Part shown: in pieces, positions 1 to 9,334 of the stretch | Layout of the letters: each line of letters opens with the position of its first letter | Numbering within the stretch: position 1 is the stretch's first letter | Assembly (NCBI GenBank): GCA_016177925.1 | Contig: JACOUH010000448.1 | Coordinates: 1 to 35,067, forward strand | Direction of reading: 5' to 3' | Length of the DNA: 35,067 bases | From: Planctomycetota bacterium | Lineage (GTDB): Bacteria > Planctomycetota > Planctomycetia > Gemmatales > Gemmataceae | Translations under genes and position numbers: made by a program | The notes under the pieces: model-generated | Seen by the model: only the letters and a program-made list of their open reading frames with translations | Told to the model about the DNA's origin: nothing | Databases searched by the model: none

Positions 1-742
1 GAGGTTCAGAGTCACGCTGGCGCCGGTGGAGGCGAGCGTCACGTTCCCCGTCACGTTGAGCTGGTCGAAGCTCCCGGTGGTGGCGTTGGTGATCTGCTCG
101 TCGAAGGCCGAGCCGACCCCGAAGTCGACCGAGCCGCCCGCGTTGAGGGTGCCGACCAGGTCGCCGGGGGCGACGTGGCCGCCGCTGTTGACGGTGATGT
201 TGCCGCCGACCGTGCCGTTGCCGCCCAGGGTCGCGTTGTTAACGGTGAAGTCACTGGCAGCCGCCGTGGAGCCGTCGACGAACAGGGTGCCGGCGTTGAC
301 CGTGGTGGCGCCCGTGTACGTGTTGGTGGCGGCCAGCGTGAAGGTGCCGTTGCCGTTCTTGGTGAAGGTGGTGCCGTCGCCCATGATGGCGCCGGTGGCG
401 CTGCCGGCGCCGGCGTCGTCGACCGTCAAGCCGGCCAGCGGATTGGCACCGCCGACCGTGTCGTTGAACTGGATCTGAGAGGCGCCGTTGGTGGTGACGG
501 TGGTCAGGTTCCAGGGGCCATTTCCGTCGCCGTCCACGGTGCTGTTGAAGAAGATGCCGGTGCCGCTGTCGGTCAGCGTGGTGTCCGCGGTGAGGATGAC
601 CGGGTCGTTGAACGTCTGGTCGCCCGTCGTCGTGATGGAACCGCCGCTGATGACCGTGTTGCCGCCTGCGTCGGTGGTAAGGCTGACCAGCGGAGTGCCG
701 TTGCCGACGGCGCCGCCGAAGGTGGTGTTGCCGCCGGTGTTG
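1..742 (-). repeat. Internal duplication in the giant gene, copy 1 (pairs with 4039-4780)
   Basis: This stretch matches 4039-4780 base for base at a constant offset of 4038 bp, with only a few differences per 60 bases by eye. The offset is exactly 1346 codons, so the frame is kept. Divergence begins near 743/4781 but weaker similarity continues. The unit covers the PATR-like segment and its flanks. The left limit is the window edge, so the true copy may be longer. Confidence 0.9.
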
Positions 743-3700
743 ACGCCGAGGGTGAAGTTGCCATCCAGCGTCTGGCCGAAGGAAATGGCGCCGTTGTTCG
801 TCGAGGTCAGCGTCGTGTTGGCGCCGAGCGTGACGTTGTCGCCATAGCTCTGGTCGCCCGTCGTGTTGACCGACCCTCCATTGAGATTGGTCGTGCCGCC
901 CGCGTCGGTGGTCAGGCTGGCCAGGGGCGACGCTCCGCCCACCGTGCCGTTGAAGGTCGTCGTGCCGTTGCTGAAGACGGTGAGGTCGCGTGGCGTGGCA
1001 TTGCTGTCGCTGTCGACCGTCGAGTTAAAAGTGACATTGGTGCCGACCAGGGCGGTGTTGGCGGTCAGCACGACGGCATCGTTGTAGGTCTGGTTTCCCG
1101 TCGTGGTGACGGTGCCGGCGTTGAGGTCGGTCGTACCGTCCGCGTTGGTCGTCAAGTCCGCCAGCGCTGCGAGCCCGCCCACCGTGGCGTTGAAGGTGGT
1201 GGTGCCGTTGCCGCTGCTGTTGACCGTCAGGCTGCGCGGCGTGGTGTTGCTATCGCTGTTGACCACCGAGTTAAAGGTGATGTTCGATCCGTTGAGGGTG
1301 TTATTGGCGGTGAGGAAGACGGCGTCGTTGTAGATTTGGTTGTCCGTCGTGGTGACCGTCCCACCGTTGAGGTCCGTCGTCCCGTTGGCGTCAGTGGTCA
1401 GGCTCAGCAACGGCGACGATGCCCCCACCGCGCCGTTGAAGGTGGTGTTGCCAAAGCTGTTGATGGTGAGGCTGCGTGGCGTGGCGTTGCTGTCGCTGTC
1501 CAGCGTCCCGTTGAAGGTGACGTCCACGCCGGTGAGGGTCGTGTTGGCGGTCAGCACGACGGCGTCGTTGAAGGTCTGGAAGCCGGCAGTGACGTTGCCG
1601 CCGTTGAGGTCGGTGGTGCCGTCGGCGTTGGTCGTCAGGCTGGTGAGGGAACCGTTGCCGCCCACGGTCCCGTTGAAAGTGGTAGTGCCGTTGCCGCTGC
1701 TGTTGACCGTCAGGTTACTCCCGCCGCCGGCGCTGTCGACGGTGGAGTTGAACGTGATGTTCGACCCGTTGAGGGTGGTGTCCCCAACCAGGAGAACGGC
1801 GTCGTTGAAGGTCTGGTCGCCCGTCGTGGTGACGTTGCCGACGTTGACGAGGACGGTGGTGCCGTCCGCGTTGGTCGTCAGGCTGGCCAGGGCGGCGTTG
1901 CCGCCCACGGTGCCGTTGAACAGAGTCGTGCCGTTGTTGCTGCTGTTGACCGTGAGGGCACGGGGCGTGGCGTTGCTGTCACTGTCGACGGTGGAGTTGA
2001 ACGTGATGTTGGCGCCGTTGAGGGTCGTGTTGGCCGTGAGCACGACGGCGTCGTTGTACATCTGGTCGCCGGTCGTGCTGACACTGTTGCCGTTGATGTC
2101 CGTCGTCCCGTCGGCGTTGGTCAGCAGGAACGACAGCGGCGACGCCGCGCCCACGGCCCCGTTGAAGGTCGTCGTGCCGTTGCCGCTGCTGAAGACCGCG
2201 AGGACGCGCGGGGTGGCGTTGCTGTCACTATCGAGCGTGGAACCGAAGGTAATGTTGCTGCCGTTGAGCGTCGTGTCGTTGGTCAGCACGACGGCGTCGT
2301 TGTAGGTCTGGTTGCCCGTCGTGGTGACGTTGCCGGCGTTGAGGTCGGTGGTGCCGTCCGCGTTGGTCGTCAGGCTGGCCAGGATGCCGATGCTGCCCAC
2401 CGGGCCGGCGAACGCCGTCGTGCCATTGCCGCTGCTGTTGACCGTGAGGCTGCGCGGGGTGGCGTTGCTGTCGCTGTCCACGATCGAGTTAAAGGTAATG
2501 TTGGAGCCGTTGAGCGTGGTGTCGGCAGTCAGCACGACAGGGCCGTTGTAAGTCTGGTTCCCCGTGGTGGTGACACTGCTCCCGTTGAGGTCCGTCGTGC
2601 CCACGTTGTCGGTCAGGCTCGCCAGCGGGCTGCTGCCGCCAACGGCGCCATTGAAGGTGATGTTCGGACTGTTGACGGTAAGGCTGCGCGGGGTGGCGTT
2701 GCTGTCGCTGTCGACCGTGGAGTTGAAGGTGACGTTGGCGCCGTTGAGCGTCGTGTCGTTGGTCAGCACGACGGCATCGTTGTAGGTCTGGTTACCGCTG
2801 GTGCTGACGGTGCCGCCGTTGAGGTCGGTCGTACCGTTGGCGTCGGTGGTCAGGCTCGTCAGCGCCGTGCCGTTGCCGACGGCGCCGCTGAAGGTGGTGG
2901 TGCCGCCCGTGTTGACCGCCAGGGCAAAGGGGCCGTCGACCGTCTGCGCGAAGCTGATGGCCCCGTTGTTCGTCGAGGCGAGCGTGACATCGGCGCCCAG
3001 CCCGACCGGCCCATTGTAGCTCTGGGCGGCGTTCGTCGTGACGTTATTGTTGAGGTTGATCGCCTCGGCGGTGACGTTCAGGTTGCCCGCGCCGGTGCTC
3101 AGGCTCAGGGCCCCGTTGAACGTGACCGTGTCGTTGCCGGCCTGTCCGTCGATTGTCAGCCCCGCCGTGAGGTCGTCCGGTGCCGCCGTGCCCGAGATCG
3201 TCAGCGCGTCGTTACCGTCGCCCAGGTTGATTGTCAGCGAATTGGTCGGGTTGCTGAACGTGGTCGTCTCGAAGGTGGCGTTGAGACTGCGGATCTGCGA
3301 GATCCCGTTCCCCGGCGTACCGTCGTCCTCGAGCACCGCCTGGTCATCGGTCGCGGGCAGGTTGAACACCAGGTCGGTGATCGTGCTGCCGGTCATGTCG
3401 ACCGGCTCCAGCCCGTCGTAGCTGACCGTGGCCTGGTCGGCGGTCGTGGTCAGGTTGCCGTCCACGTCGTAGACGATGTCGCCGCTGTAGTTGGGGCCGG
3501 TGGTCGTGAAGGTGTGGATGGCGGTCGCGAAGGTGCCGCCGGTCACCACCAGCTTGTCGCCGGGGGAAGTCGTCGGGTCGCCGCCGTGGAAGGTCAGCGG
3601 CTGAGTGAAGAAGCCACCCGAGGTGCCATAGTTGACCGTCAGGGTGTCGTTGCCGTCGAGACCGTTGACGGTGATGGAGTCGACACTGGCGAATGGACGC

Positions 3701-6700
3701 GAATCGACCACGGTCCCGTTGTTGAGGAACTGGATGGAGTCCGCCCCGCCGGTGGTGACGCGACGCACCTCGAGGACGTCGTCGCCGTTGGTGCCGTTGA
3801 AGGTGGACGGGCCCTCGATGACGATGGCCACGGCGTTGCCGTCGCCGCCCTGGTAGGTGAGGAAGGCACTCTGGCCGCTGCCCAGGAAGTTGCTGCTTAG
3901 CAGCGCCCCCTCGCCGAGCGTGGTGCCCGCGGCCACGGCATCAATACCGGTGCCGGCGACGAAGGAGCCGCTGACGCTGGCGTCCTTGATCAGGATGAAC
4001 TCGTCGCCGGGGTTGATCGCCGGCGTCCCCGCCGCCGTGAGGTTCAGGGTAACGCTGGCGCCGGTGGAGGCGAGCGTCACGTTTCCCGTCACGTTGAGCT
4101 GGTCGAAGCTCCCAGTGGTGGCGTTGGTGATCTCTTCGTCGAAAGCCGAGCCGACCCCGAAGTCGACCGAGCCGCCCGCGTTGAGGGTGCCGACCGTGTC
4201 GCCGGGGGCAACGTGGCCGCCGCTGTTGACGGTGATGTTGCCGCCGACCGTGCCGTTGCCGCCCAGGGTCGCATTGTTCACGGTGAAGTCACTGGCAGCC
4301 GCCGTGGAGCCGTCGACGAACAGGGTGCCGGCGTTGACCGTGGTGGCGCCCGTGTAGGTGTTGGTGGCAGCCAGCGTGAAGGTGCCGTTGCCGTTCTTGG
4401 TGAAGGTGGTGCCGTTGCCCTGGATGGCGCCGGTGGCGCTGCCGGGGCCGGCGTCGTCGACCGTCAAACCGGCCAGCGGATTGGCACCGCCGACCGTGTC
4501 GTTGAACTGGATCTGCGAGGCGCCGCTAGTGGTGACGACCGTCAAGTTCCAGGGGCCATTGCCGTCGCCGTCCACGGTGCTGTTGAAGAAGATGCCGGTG
4601 CCGCTGTCGGTCAGCGTGGTGTCCGCGGTGAGGATGACCGGGTCGTTGAACGTCTGGTCGCCCGTCGTCTGGATGGAACCGCCGCTGATGACCGTGTTGC
4701 CGCCTGCGTCGGTGGTGAGGCTGACGAGTGGGGTGCCGTTGCCGACGGCGCCGCCGAAGGTGGTGTTGCCGCCGGTGTTGACCGTGAGGTTCGAGGCGCC
4801 GTCCAGGGTCTGGTCAAAGGAGATGGCGCCGTTGCCGGTCGAGGTCAGGGTGGTGTTCGCCGCGCCCAGCGTGACGTTGTCTCCGTAGCTCTGGTTGCCC
4901 GTCGTCGTGACGCCTGAGCTGACGTTGAGGTTGGTGGTGCCCGCGGCGTCGGTCGTGAGGCTGGCAAGGGCCTGGCCGGAGTCCCCGACGCCCAAGCTGA
5001 AGGTCGTGGCGCCGGAGGCGTTGACGGTCAGTGCGTCCTTGCCGCTGGTCGGGCTCAGTACTCCCTGGATGAAGGTGACGTTAGCGCCGGTCAGTGTCGT
5101 GGCGTTGCCCGCGGCGTTGAGGAAGACGACGCCGCCGTAGGTCTGGTCACCGGTCGTGTTCACCGACCCGCCATTGAGATTGTTAAACTCGCCTTGGGCC
5201 GTCAGGCTGGCGAGGGCCTGGGCGTCCCCGACCGCGCCGTTGAAGGTGATGCCGCCGGTGCCGGGGGCGGGGGTGATGGCGAGCGAGCGCGGGGTGGCGT
5301 TGCTGTCGGAGTTGACGGTCCCCGTGAAGGTTACGTTGCCGTCGGTGGAGATCAGCGTCGTGTTGGCGCCGAGGGTGACGTTGTCGCCGTAGGACTGGTC
5401 GCCCGTCGTGTCGACGATGCCGCCGTTGAGGGCCGTGGTGCCGTTGGCGTCCGTGTCCAACGACTTCAGGGTCTGATTGTTGTCGCCGACGGCGCCGTTG
5501 AACGTCGTGGTCCCGTTGGCGTTGACGGTCAGCGCCTCTTCGCCGTTGGTTACACTTCGCAGCGTGGAACTGAAAGTGACGTTGCTGCCGGTTAGCGTGG
5601 TTGCGTTTCCGGCGGTGTTGAGGACCGTGGCCCCGTTATAGGTCTGGTCGCCGGCGGTGGTGACGCTGCCACCGTTGAGGTCGATGGTCGCGCCGGTGGC
5701 GGTCAGGGCCGTGATCGGCGTGCCTCCGATGGCCCCGTCCAGGGTGATGGTGCCGCCCGTGCCCGCCTGAAGCACCAAGGCTGTGGCGTTGGCGTCGTCG
5801 TCGACCGTGCCGGGCGCCGTTAGCGTGATGTTGGCGCCGGTGGCGACGTTGCCGCCGTCGGTCGTGTCGAGCGTGACCGTTGCCGGCGTGCCCAGGATGA
5901 TACTGTCGCTGATGATGATGTCGGCGCCGGCCGTCACCACGTCAGCGTTCAGGGTCGTGGTGGCGCCCGAGCCGTGCAGTCTGATGGTGCCTGGGTCCTT
6001 CGACGCCGTCGTGTCCAGACGACCGTTGATGTTGATCTTGCCACCCGTCCCAGGCGTGCGCAGCGTGAGCGCGTCCTTGAAGCTGGCCCCGTTCGTGCTG
6101 ACGGTCAGGTTGTGGCTGCCCGTGGCCCGGCCAATCGTGATCTGTTTGAAGCCGTTGGCCAGGGCGGCGATGTCCGTGGCGGTGATGGACAGCACGCCCA
6201 CGGGGTCGTTTCCACCCACTTTGATGGCGTCCGTATCAAGGACCGGCTGGAGGGTGAGGTTGCCCGTCCCGCTGACGCTGTTGTCGCCGCCGTTGAAGTT
6301 GATCGCGTCGCTGGTGAACGTCAGGTCATTGGCTCCAGCCGTCAGGGTGCCCGCGAAGCTGATCGTTCCGTTCGCGGAGGTCAGCGTGGTGTTGTTGCCG
6401 AGCGTGACGTTGTCGCCGTAGGACTGGTCGCCATTGGTGGTGACGTCGGCACCGATCGACGTGTTGCCCGGTGCATCGGTCGTCAGGCTCAGCAGCGCCA
6501 CCTGGCTGCCGACGGCGTCGTTGAAGGTCGTGTTACCGCCCGTGTTGACCGTCAACGCAAAGTTGCTATCGACCTTGGCGAATGAGATGGCGCCGTTGTT
6601 GGTCGAGGTCAGCGTGACGTTGGCGAACAGAGCGAGCTGATCGCCGTAGGTCTGGTTGCCCTCGGTGGTGACGTTGGCGCCCAGACGCGTCAGGCCCTGG

Positions 6701-9039
6701 ACATCCGTCGTCAGGCTGGCCAGCGCCGCGTTACTGCCGACGGCGCCGAAGAAGTTGGTCCCGCCGCCGGTGTTGACCGTCAAGTTGAAGCCGCCGTCCA
6801 GCTTCTGATTGAAGGAGATGTCGCCGTTAGCAGTCGACGTCAGGTTGGCGTCGGCGCCCAGGGTGGCGTTGCCGTTGTAGAGCTGATTGCCCGTCGTTGT
6901 CACCAATCCGCCGTTGAGGTTGATGGTGGTCCCGGTGGCGGTCAGGCCAGCGATGGGCGTGTCGGCGCCGATGGCCCCGTCCAGGGTGACGATGCCGTCG
7001 GTGCCGCCGTTGAGGACCAGCGCCGTCGCGTTGGCATCGTCGTCCACACTGCCCGGCGCTGTCAGCGTGATGTTGGCGCCGGTGGCGACGTTGCCGCCGT
7101 CGGTCGTGTCGAGCGTGACCGTCGCCGGCGTGCCCAGGATGATGCTGTCGCTGATGATGATGTCGGCCCCGGCCGTCACCACGTCGGCGTTCAGCGTCGT
7201 CGTGCCGCCCGAGCCGGCCAGCGTGATGGCGCCTCCATCGCTGGCCGCCGTCGTGTCCAGCCGGCCGTCGACGCTGATCTGGCCTCCCGTGTTGGGTTCA
7301 CGCAGCGTGACGGAGTCCTTGAACGAGGCGCTGTCGACCGCGATCGTGCCGTTGCCGTCCGACCGGCCGATGGTGATCTGGTTGAACCCGTTGGCCAGCG
7401 CCGCGATGTCGCTGTCGGAGAGGTCGAGCGTGCCGGCGCCGCCGCCGACGCCAATGCTGACGTTGGCCGCCGAGGGCTGCAGGGCCAGGTTGCCCGAGCC
7501 GGTGACGCTGTTGGCACCGCCGTTGAAGTCGATCTCGTCCGCGGTCAGGGTCAGGTCATTGGCTCCCGTGGCAAGCGTATCGCCGAAACCAATCGTGCCC
7601 GTGCCGGCGTTGAGCGTCGCCGACGCGCTGAGGGTTGTCGCATTGTTGTAGGTCTGGTCGCCGCCGGTGGTGATGTTCGCGGAGAGGTCGATCGAGGCGG
7701 CGCTGACCGAGAGACCACCGCTAGCGCTGATCTTCTTCAGGCTGGCACTGCCGGTACCGTCAACCGTGATGTTGACGGCGTTGGCGGAGGTGTCCGTCGT
7801 GGTAATGTTGCCGTTCTGCGTGAAGTTCTCACTGCCGGCGCCGTCCTGGTTGGCCTGGATGCTGACCGAACTGGAAACGTTGATGTCCTGGACGGTGACC
7901 GCTTGCTGGGCGTTGATCACCAGGGCCGACGGCGTGCCGCTGCTGATGATGCTCGAGGCGGTCAGGTTGGCCGCGCCGCCCGCGCTGAGCGTGTTCGTCC
8001 CGCCCGTGCCCGTCAGGTCCACCGTGATGGCGTTGAGGGCGAGGTTGCCCGTGGTCGCCGTGAGGTTCACGCCGGTCGGCAGCATCAGCGTGCCGACGTT
8101 CTGGATCGTCACGTTGCCCGCGCTAATGTCGGCGCCGACTGTGACGTTCGCGGCCTTGTTGATCTGGAACAGGGTCGTCACGTTCGCCCCGTTGGGCAGG
8201 CTGATGTCGCCGCGCTGCGTGGGACTGTCCGCGTTCAGGTCCAGCGAATCGAGCTGGGCGCCGCCGGAAGCGTCGAAGGTCCCGAGGGTGATGTTGCCGG
8301 CTGAGGCGGCGGCGCCGGTCGAGGTGACGATAACCAGCGTGCGGCCTGCTGTGTCCGCCGACAGACTGCCATTGAGCGTGAAGTCCCCGCCGGCGTTGTC
8401 GTCGCCCTGCTCGGTGTCGACGGTCACCGACGCCGTGACGACGGCCGCGTTGACGTTGGAGAAGTCGACCGGGCCGTCAGTGCTGACGTTGCCGTTCAGG
8501 TTCAACGTCTCGGTCCCGACCCTGAGGTTCCCCCCGATGGTCAGGTCGTTGAGAGTGACGGTATCCGTGCCGGTTTCCCCCTGGATGTTGACGTTGGTGA
8601 CGCCGTTGGGCGCGTTCGCCAGGCCGAAGCTCAACGAGTCGTCCTGATCGCCGAGGAAGATGTTGAAGATGGCTGCCGGCGAGCTGCCGGTGTTGATGGT
8701 CAGCGTGTCATCCGTGTTGGTCGTGGTCGAGAGGGTGAAGTCCCCGCTCGTGGCGGCGTCCCCGGACAGCGTGATCGAATCCCCGTTGCCGACCTGGATG
8801 ACCACCTGGTTCGCCATCGGAGCGGTGACCATCACATCGTCCGCATCGCCATTGTCGGCCGTGAAGTCCAGCACCGCCACCGAAGCGCTGTAGGTGACGA
8901 TCGCCGGCAACCAGCGGTCCTCCAACGGCTCGACGTGTGGCCGGTACGGGTGGACCACCTTGCGCACCACCCGGCGCGAACGGCGGCGCGAACGAGGGAA
9001 GAACGCCTTGAGCCACTGACGCAGGTAGAAGCGGAACAT
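1..9039 (-). CDS. Giant beta-strand-repeat surface protein, N-terminal 3013 codons (partial)
   Basis: One minus-strand frame appears open from the ATG at 9039 to the left edge, so the C-terminus lies outside the window. An in-frame stop at 9058-9060 fixes this ATG as the first possible one; the SD is weak (GGAG about 11 nt upstream). The basic N-terminus is followed by VEPLEDRWLPA at residues 36-46, a motif seen at the start of many giant exported planctomycete proteins. Almost everything after that is T/N/G/S/A-rich beta-strand repeat of the filamentous-haemagglutinin/autotransporter passenger style. Two autotransporter-associated beta-strand (PATR-like) segments with NTYTGATTVNAGTL lie near nt 4310-4420 and 272-382. 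A stretch with DGNDTL-type motifs recalling RTX proteins lies at about nt 3030-3830, and an array of about 80-residue units at about nt 880-2860. N-X-S/T sequons are frequent. The likely role is an exported adhesin or cell-envelope protein; the secretion route is not visible. No transmembrane segment or catalytic motif was seen. Confidence 0.85.
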   Translation of the reverse strand, partial: MFRFYLRQWLKAFFPRSRRRSRRVVRKVVHPYRPHVEPLEDRWLPAIVTYSASVAVLDFTADNGDADDVMVTAPMANQVVIQVGNGDSITLSGDAATSGDFTLSTTTNTDDTLTINTGSSPAAIFNIFLGDQDDSLSFGLANAPNGVTNVNIQGETGTDTVTLNDLTIGGNLRVGTETLNLNGNVSTDGPVDFSNVNAAVVTASVTVDTEQGDDNAGGDFTLNGSLSADTAGRTLVIVTSTGAAASAGNITLGTFDASGGAQLDSLDLNADSPTQRGDISLPNGANVTTLFQINKAANVTVGADISAGNVTIQNVGTLMLPTGVNLTATTGNLALNAITVDLTGTGGTNTLSAGGAANLTASSIISSGTPSALVINAQQAVTVQDINVSSSVSIQANQDGAGSENFTQNGNITTTDTSANAVNITVDGTGSASLKKISASGGLSVSAASIDLSANITTGGDQTYNNATTLSASATLNAGTGTIGFGDTLATGANDLTLTADEIDFNGGANSVTGSGNLALQPSAANVSIGVGGGAGTLDLSDSDIAALANGFNQITIGRSDGNGTIAVDSASFKDSVTLREPNTGGQISVDGRLDTTAASDGGAITLAGSGGTTTLNADVVTAGADIIISDSIILGTPATVTLDTTDGGNVATGANITLTAPGSVDDDANATALVLNGGTDGIVTLDGAIGADTPIAGLTATGTTINLNGGLVTTTGNQLYNGNATLGADANLTSTANGDISFNQKLDGGFNLTVNTGGGTNFFGAVGSNAALASLTTDVQGLTRLGANVTTEGNQTYGDQLALFANVTLTSTNNGAISFAKVDSNFALTVNTGGNTTFNDAVGSQVALLSLTTDAPGNTSIGADVTTNGDQSYGDNVTLGNNTTLTSANGTISFAGTLTAGANDLTFTSDAINFNGGDNSVSGTGNLTLQPVLDTDAIKVGGNDPVGVLSITATDIAALANGFKQITIGRATGSHNLTVSTNGASFKDALTLRTPGTGGKININGRLDTTASKDPGTIRLHGSGATTTLNADVVTAGADIIISDSIILGTPATVTLDTTDGGNVATGANITLTAPGTVDDDANATALVLQAGTGGTITLDGAIGGTPITALTATGATIDLNGGSVTTAGDQTYNGATVLNTAGNATTLTGSNVTFSSTLRSVTNGEEALTVNANGTTTFNGAVGDNNQTLKSLDTDANGTTALNGGIVDTTGDQSYGDNVTLGANTTLISTDGNVTFTGTVNSDSNATPRSLAITPAPGTGGITFNGAVGDAQALASLTAQGEFNNLNGGSVNTTGDQTYGGVVFLNAAGNATTLTGANVTFIQGVLSPTSGKDALTVNASGATTFSLGVGDSGQALASLTTDAAGTTNLNVSSGVTTTGNQSYGDNVTLGAANTTLTSTGNGAISFDQTLDGASNLTVNTGGNTTFGGAVGNGTPLVSLTTDAGGNTVISGGSIQTTGDQTFNDPVILTADTTLTDSGTGIFFNSTVDGDGNGPWNLTVVTTSGASQIQFNDTVGGANPLAGLTVDDAGPGSATGAIQGNGTTFTKNGNGTFTLAATNTYTGATTVNAGTLFVDGSTAAASDFTVNNATLGGNGTVGGNITVNSGGHVAPGDTVGTLNAGGSVDFGVGSAFDEEITNATTGSFDQLNVTGNVTLASTGASVTLNLTAAGTPAINPGDEFILIKDASVSGSFVAGTGIDAVAAGTTLGEGALLSSNFLGSGQSAFLTYQGGDGNAVAIVIEGPSTFNGTNGDDVLEVRRVTTGGADSIQFLNNGTVVDSRPFASVDSITVNGLDGNDTLTVNYGTSGGFFTQPLTFHGGDPTTSPGDKLVVTGGTFATAIHTFTTTGPNYSGDIVYDVDGNLTTTADQATVSYDGLEPVDMTGSTITDLVFNLPATDDQAVLEDDGTPGNGISQIRSLNATFETTTFSNPTNSLTINLGDGNDALTISGTAAPDDLTAGLTIDGQAGNDTVTFNGALSLSTGAGNLNVTAEAINLNNNVTTNAAQSYNGPVGLGADVTLASTNNGAISFAQTVDGPFALAVNTGGTTTFSGAVGNGTALTSLTTDANGTTDLNGGTVSTSGNQTYNDAVVLTNDTTLNGANVTFNSTVDSDSNATPRSLTVNSPNITFNGAVGGSSPLASLTDNVGTTDLNGSSVTTTGNQTYNGPVVLTADTTLNGSNITFNSIVDSDSNATPRSLTVNSSGNGTTAFAGPVGSIGILASLTTNADGTTDLNAGNVTTTGNQTYNDAVVLTNDTTLNGSNITFGSTLDSDSNATPRVLAVFSSGNGTTTFNGAVGAASPLSFLLTNADGTTDINGNSVSTTGDQMYNDAVVLTANTTLNGANITFNSTVDSDSNATPRALTVNSSNNGTTLFNGTVGGNAALASLTTNADGTTVLVNVGNVTTTGDQTFNDAVLLVGDTTLNGSNITFNSTVDSAGGGSNLTVNSSGNGTTTFNGTVGGNGSLTSLTTNADGTTDLNGGNVTAGFQTFNDAVVLTANTTLTGVDVTFNGTLDSDSNATPRSLTINSFGNTTFNGAVGASSPLLSLTTDANGTTDLNGGTVTTTDNQIYNDAVFLTANNTLNGSNITFNSVVNSDSNTTPRSLTVNSSGNGTTTFNATVGGLAALADLTTNADGTTDLNAGTVTTTGNQTYNDAVVLTANTALVGTNVTFNSTVDSDSNATPRDLTVFSNGTTTFNGTVGGASPLASLTTDAGGTTNLNGGSVNTTGDQSYGDNVTLGANTTLTSTNNGAISFGQTLDGNFTLGVNTGGNTTFGGAVGNGTPLVSLTTDAGGNTVISGGSITTTGDQTFNDPVILTADTTLTDSGTGIFFNSTVDGDGNGPWNLTTVTTNGASQIQFNDTVGGANPLAGLTVDDAGAGSATGAIMGDGTTFTKNGNGTFTLAATNTYTGATTVNAGTLFVDGSTAAASDFTVNNATLGGNGTVGGNITVNSGGHVAPGDLVGTLNAGGSVDFGVGSAFDEQITNATTGSFDQLNVTGNVTLASTGASVTLNL
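880..2860 (-). repeat. Array of eight or so 80-residue beta-strand units in the giant gene
   Basis: A marker motif, G-N-Q-T-Y-N-D-A-V-V-L, recurs near nt 1085, 1330, 1570, 1807, 2056, 2302, 2549 and 2783, giving a period of about 237-249 bp (79-83 codons). Each unit also carries TTLNGSNITFNSTVDSDSN-like and FNGTVGG-like stretches. A unit typically has about seven N-X-S/T sequons; the unit at about nt 2050-2296 has NTT, NIT, NST, NAT, NSS and NGT twice. Confidence 0.85.
4039..4780 (-). repeat. Internal duplication in the giant gene, copy 2 (pairs with 1-742)
   Basis: This is the second copy of the near-identical 742-bp block. It encodes the same PATR-like segment (nt 4310-4420) and the N/T-rich strands before and after it. 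The high identity, compared with the much more diverged 80-residue units nearby, points to a recent duplication of a cassette of about 4 kb or to homogenisation by gene conversion. Confidence 0.9.
5690..6420 (-). repeat. Second internal duplication of the giant gene (pairs with 6930-7660)
   Basis: This block resembles 6930-7660 at an offset of 1242 bp (414 codons). It shares the stretch encoding LNADVVTAGADIIISDS and the following TPATVTLDTTDGGNVATGA. The match is strong at 5781-5960 against 7023-7202 and weaker but recognisable on either side, so a module of about 414 residues appears to have been duplicated in frame. Confidence 0.75.
6930..7660 (-). repeat. Second internal duplication of the giant gene, partner copy
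   Basis: This is the partner of the block at 5690-6420, offset by 1242 bp and in the same frame. It is more diverged than the 4038-bp duplication, so the two events probably differ in age. Confidence 0.75.
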
Positions 9040-9150
9040 GGCAGCTCAGTCTCCGGAGTCAAGCAAGGAATCGCGAATACCACGTCATCGACAGGCGGCA
9101 AAGACAAGACCTGCCCGACGAGGCGACAAGTCTCCCGGGGTGAGCACCCG

Positions 9151-9175
9151 CGCTTCCCGTCGCGGACGGGAAGCG
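9151..9175. repeat. Perfect 11-bp-stem hairpin in the giant-gene leader
   Basis: CGCTTCCCGTC at 9151-9161 pairs perfectly with GACGGGAAGCG at 9165-9175 across a 3-nt loop. No T tract follows on either strand, so it is not a normal intrinsic terminator. It could be one of the palindromic repeat elements scattered in this window, or a structured leader. Confidence 0.7.
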
Positions 9176-9306
9176 TCAGGGATGCACCGGCGCGAGTCCT
9201 TGCGTCGGGTGTGGGAAAGAATCACCAGGGAGGGAAGAGGTTATCGGGAGGCACGGCAAGCGCGGGGGCGCTTGACGACCTCTGCTCCAGATTCAACATC
9301 TTGACC

Positions 9307-9334
9307 AGTTTAGCAGCGGGACGCGAAAGGACAA
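9307..9334 (-). promoter_or_regulatory. Candidate sigma70-like promoter for the giant gene
   Basis: Read on the minus strand, TTGTCC (9334-9329) is followed after 16 nt by TAAACT (9312-9307), about 270 nt before the giant ATG. Both hexamers match four of six consensus bases. Planctomycete promoters are poorly defined, so this is only a candidate. Confidence 0.25.

Noticed and set aside
175..3900. A 1241-codon plus-strand open frame and many shorter ones antisense to the giant gene
   Set aside because: The frame reads as V/G/R/A/E low-complexity sequence with no domain. It arises because the repetitive, GC-rich antisense strand lacks stops in that phase. The minus-strand frame has clear repeat-protein character.
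9151..9175. The hairpin as an intrinsic terminator or riboswitch
   Set aside because: There is no T tract on either strand, and I could not fit the flanks to any riboswitch consensus I know.
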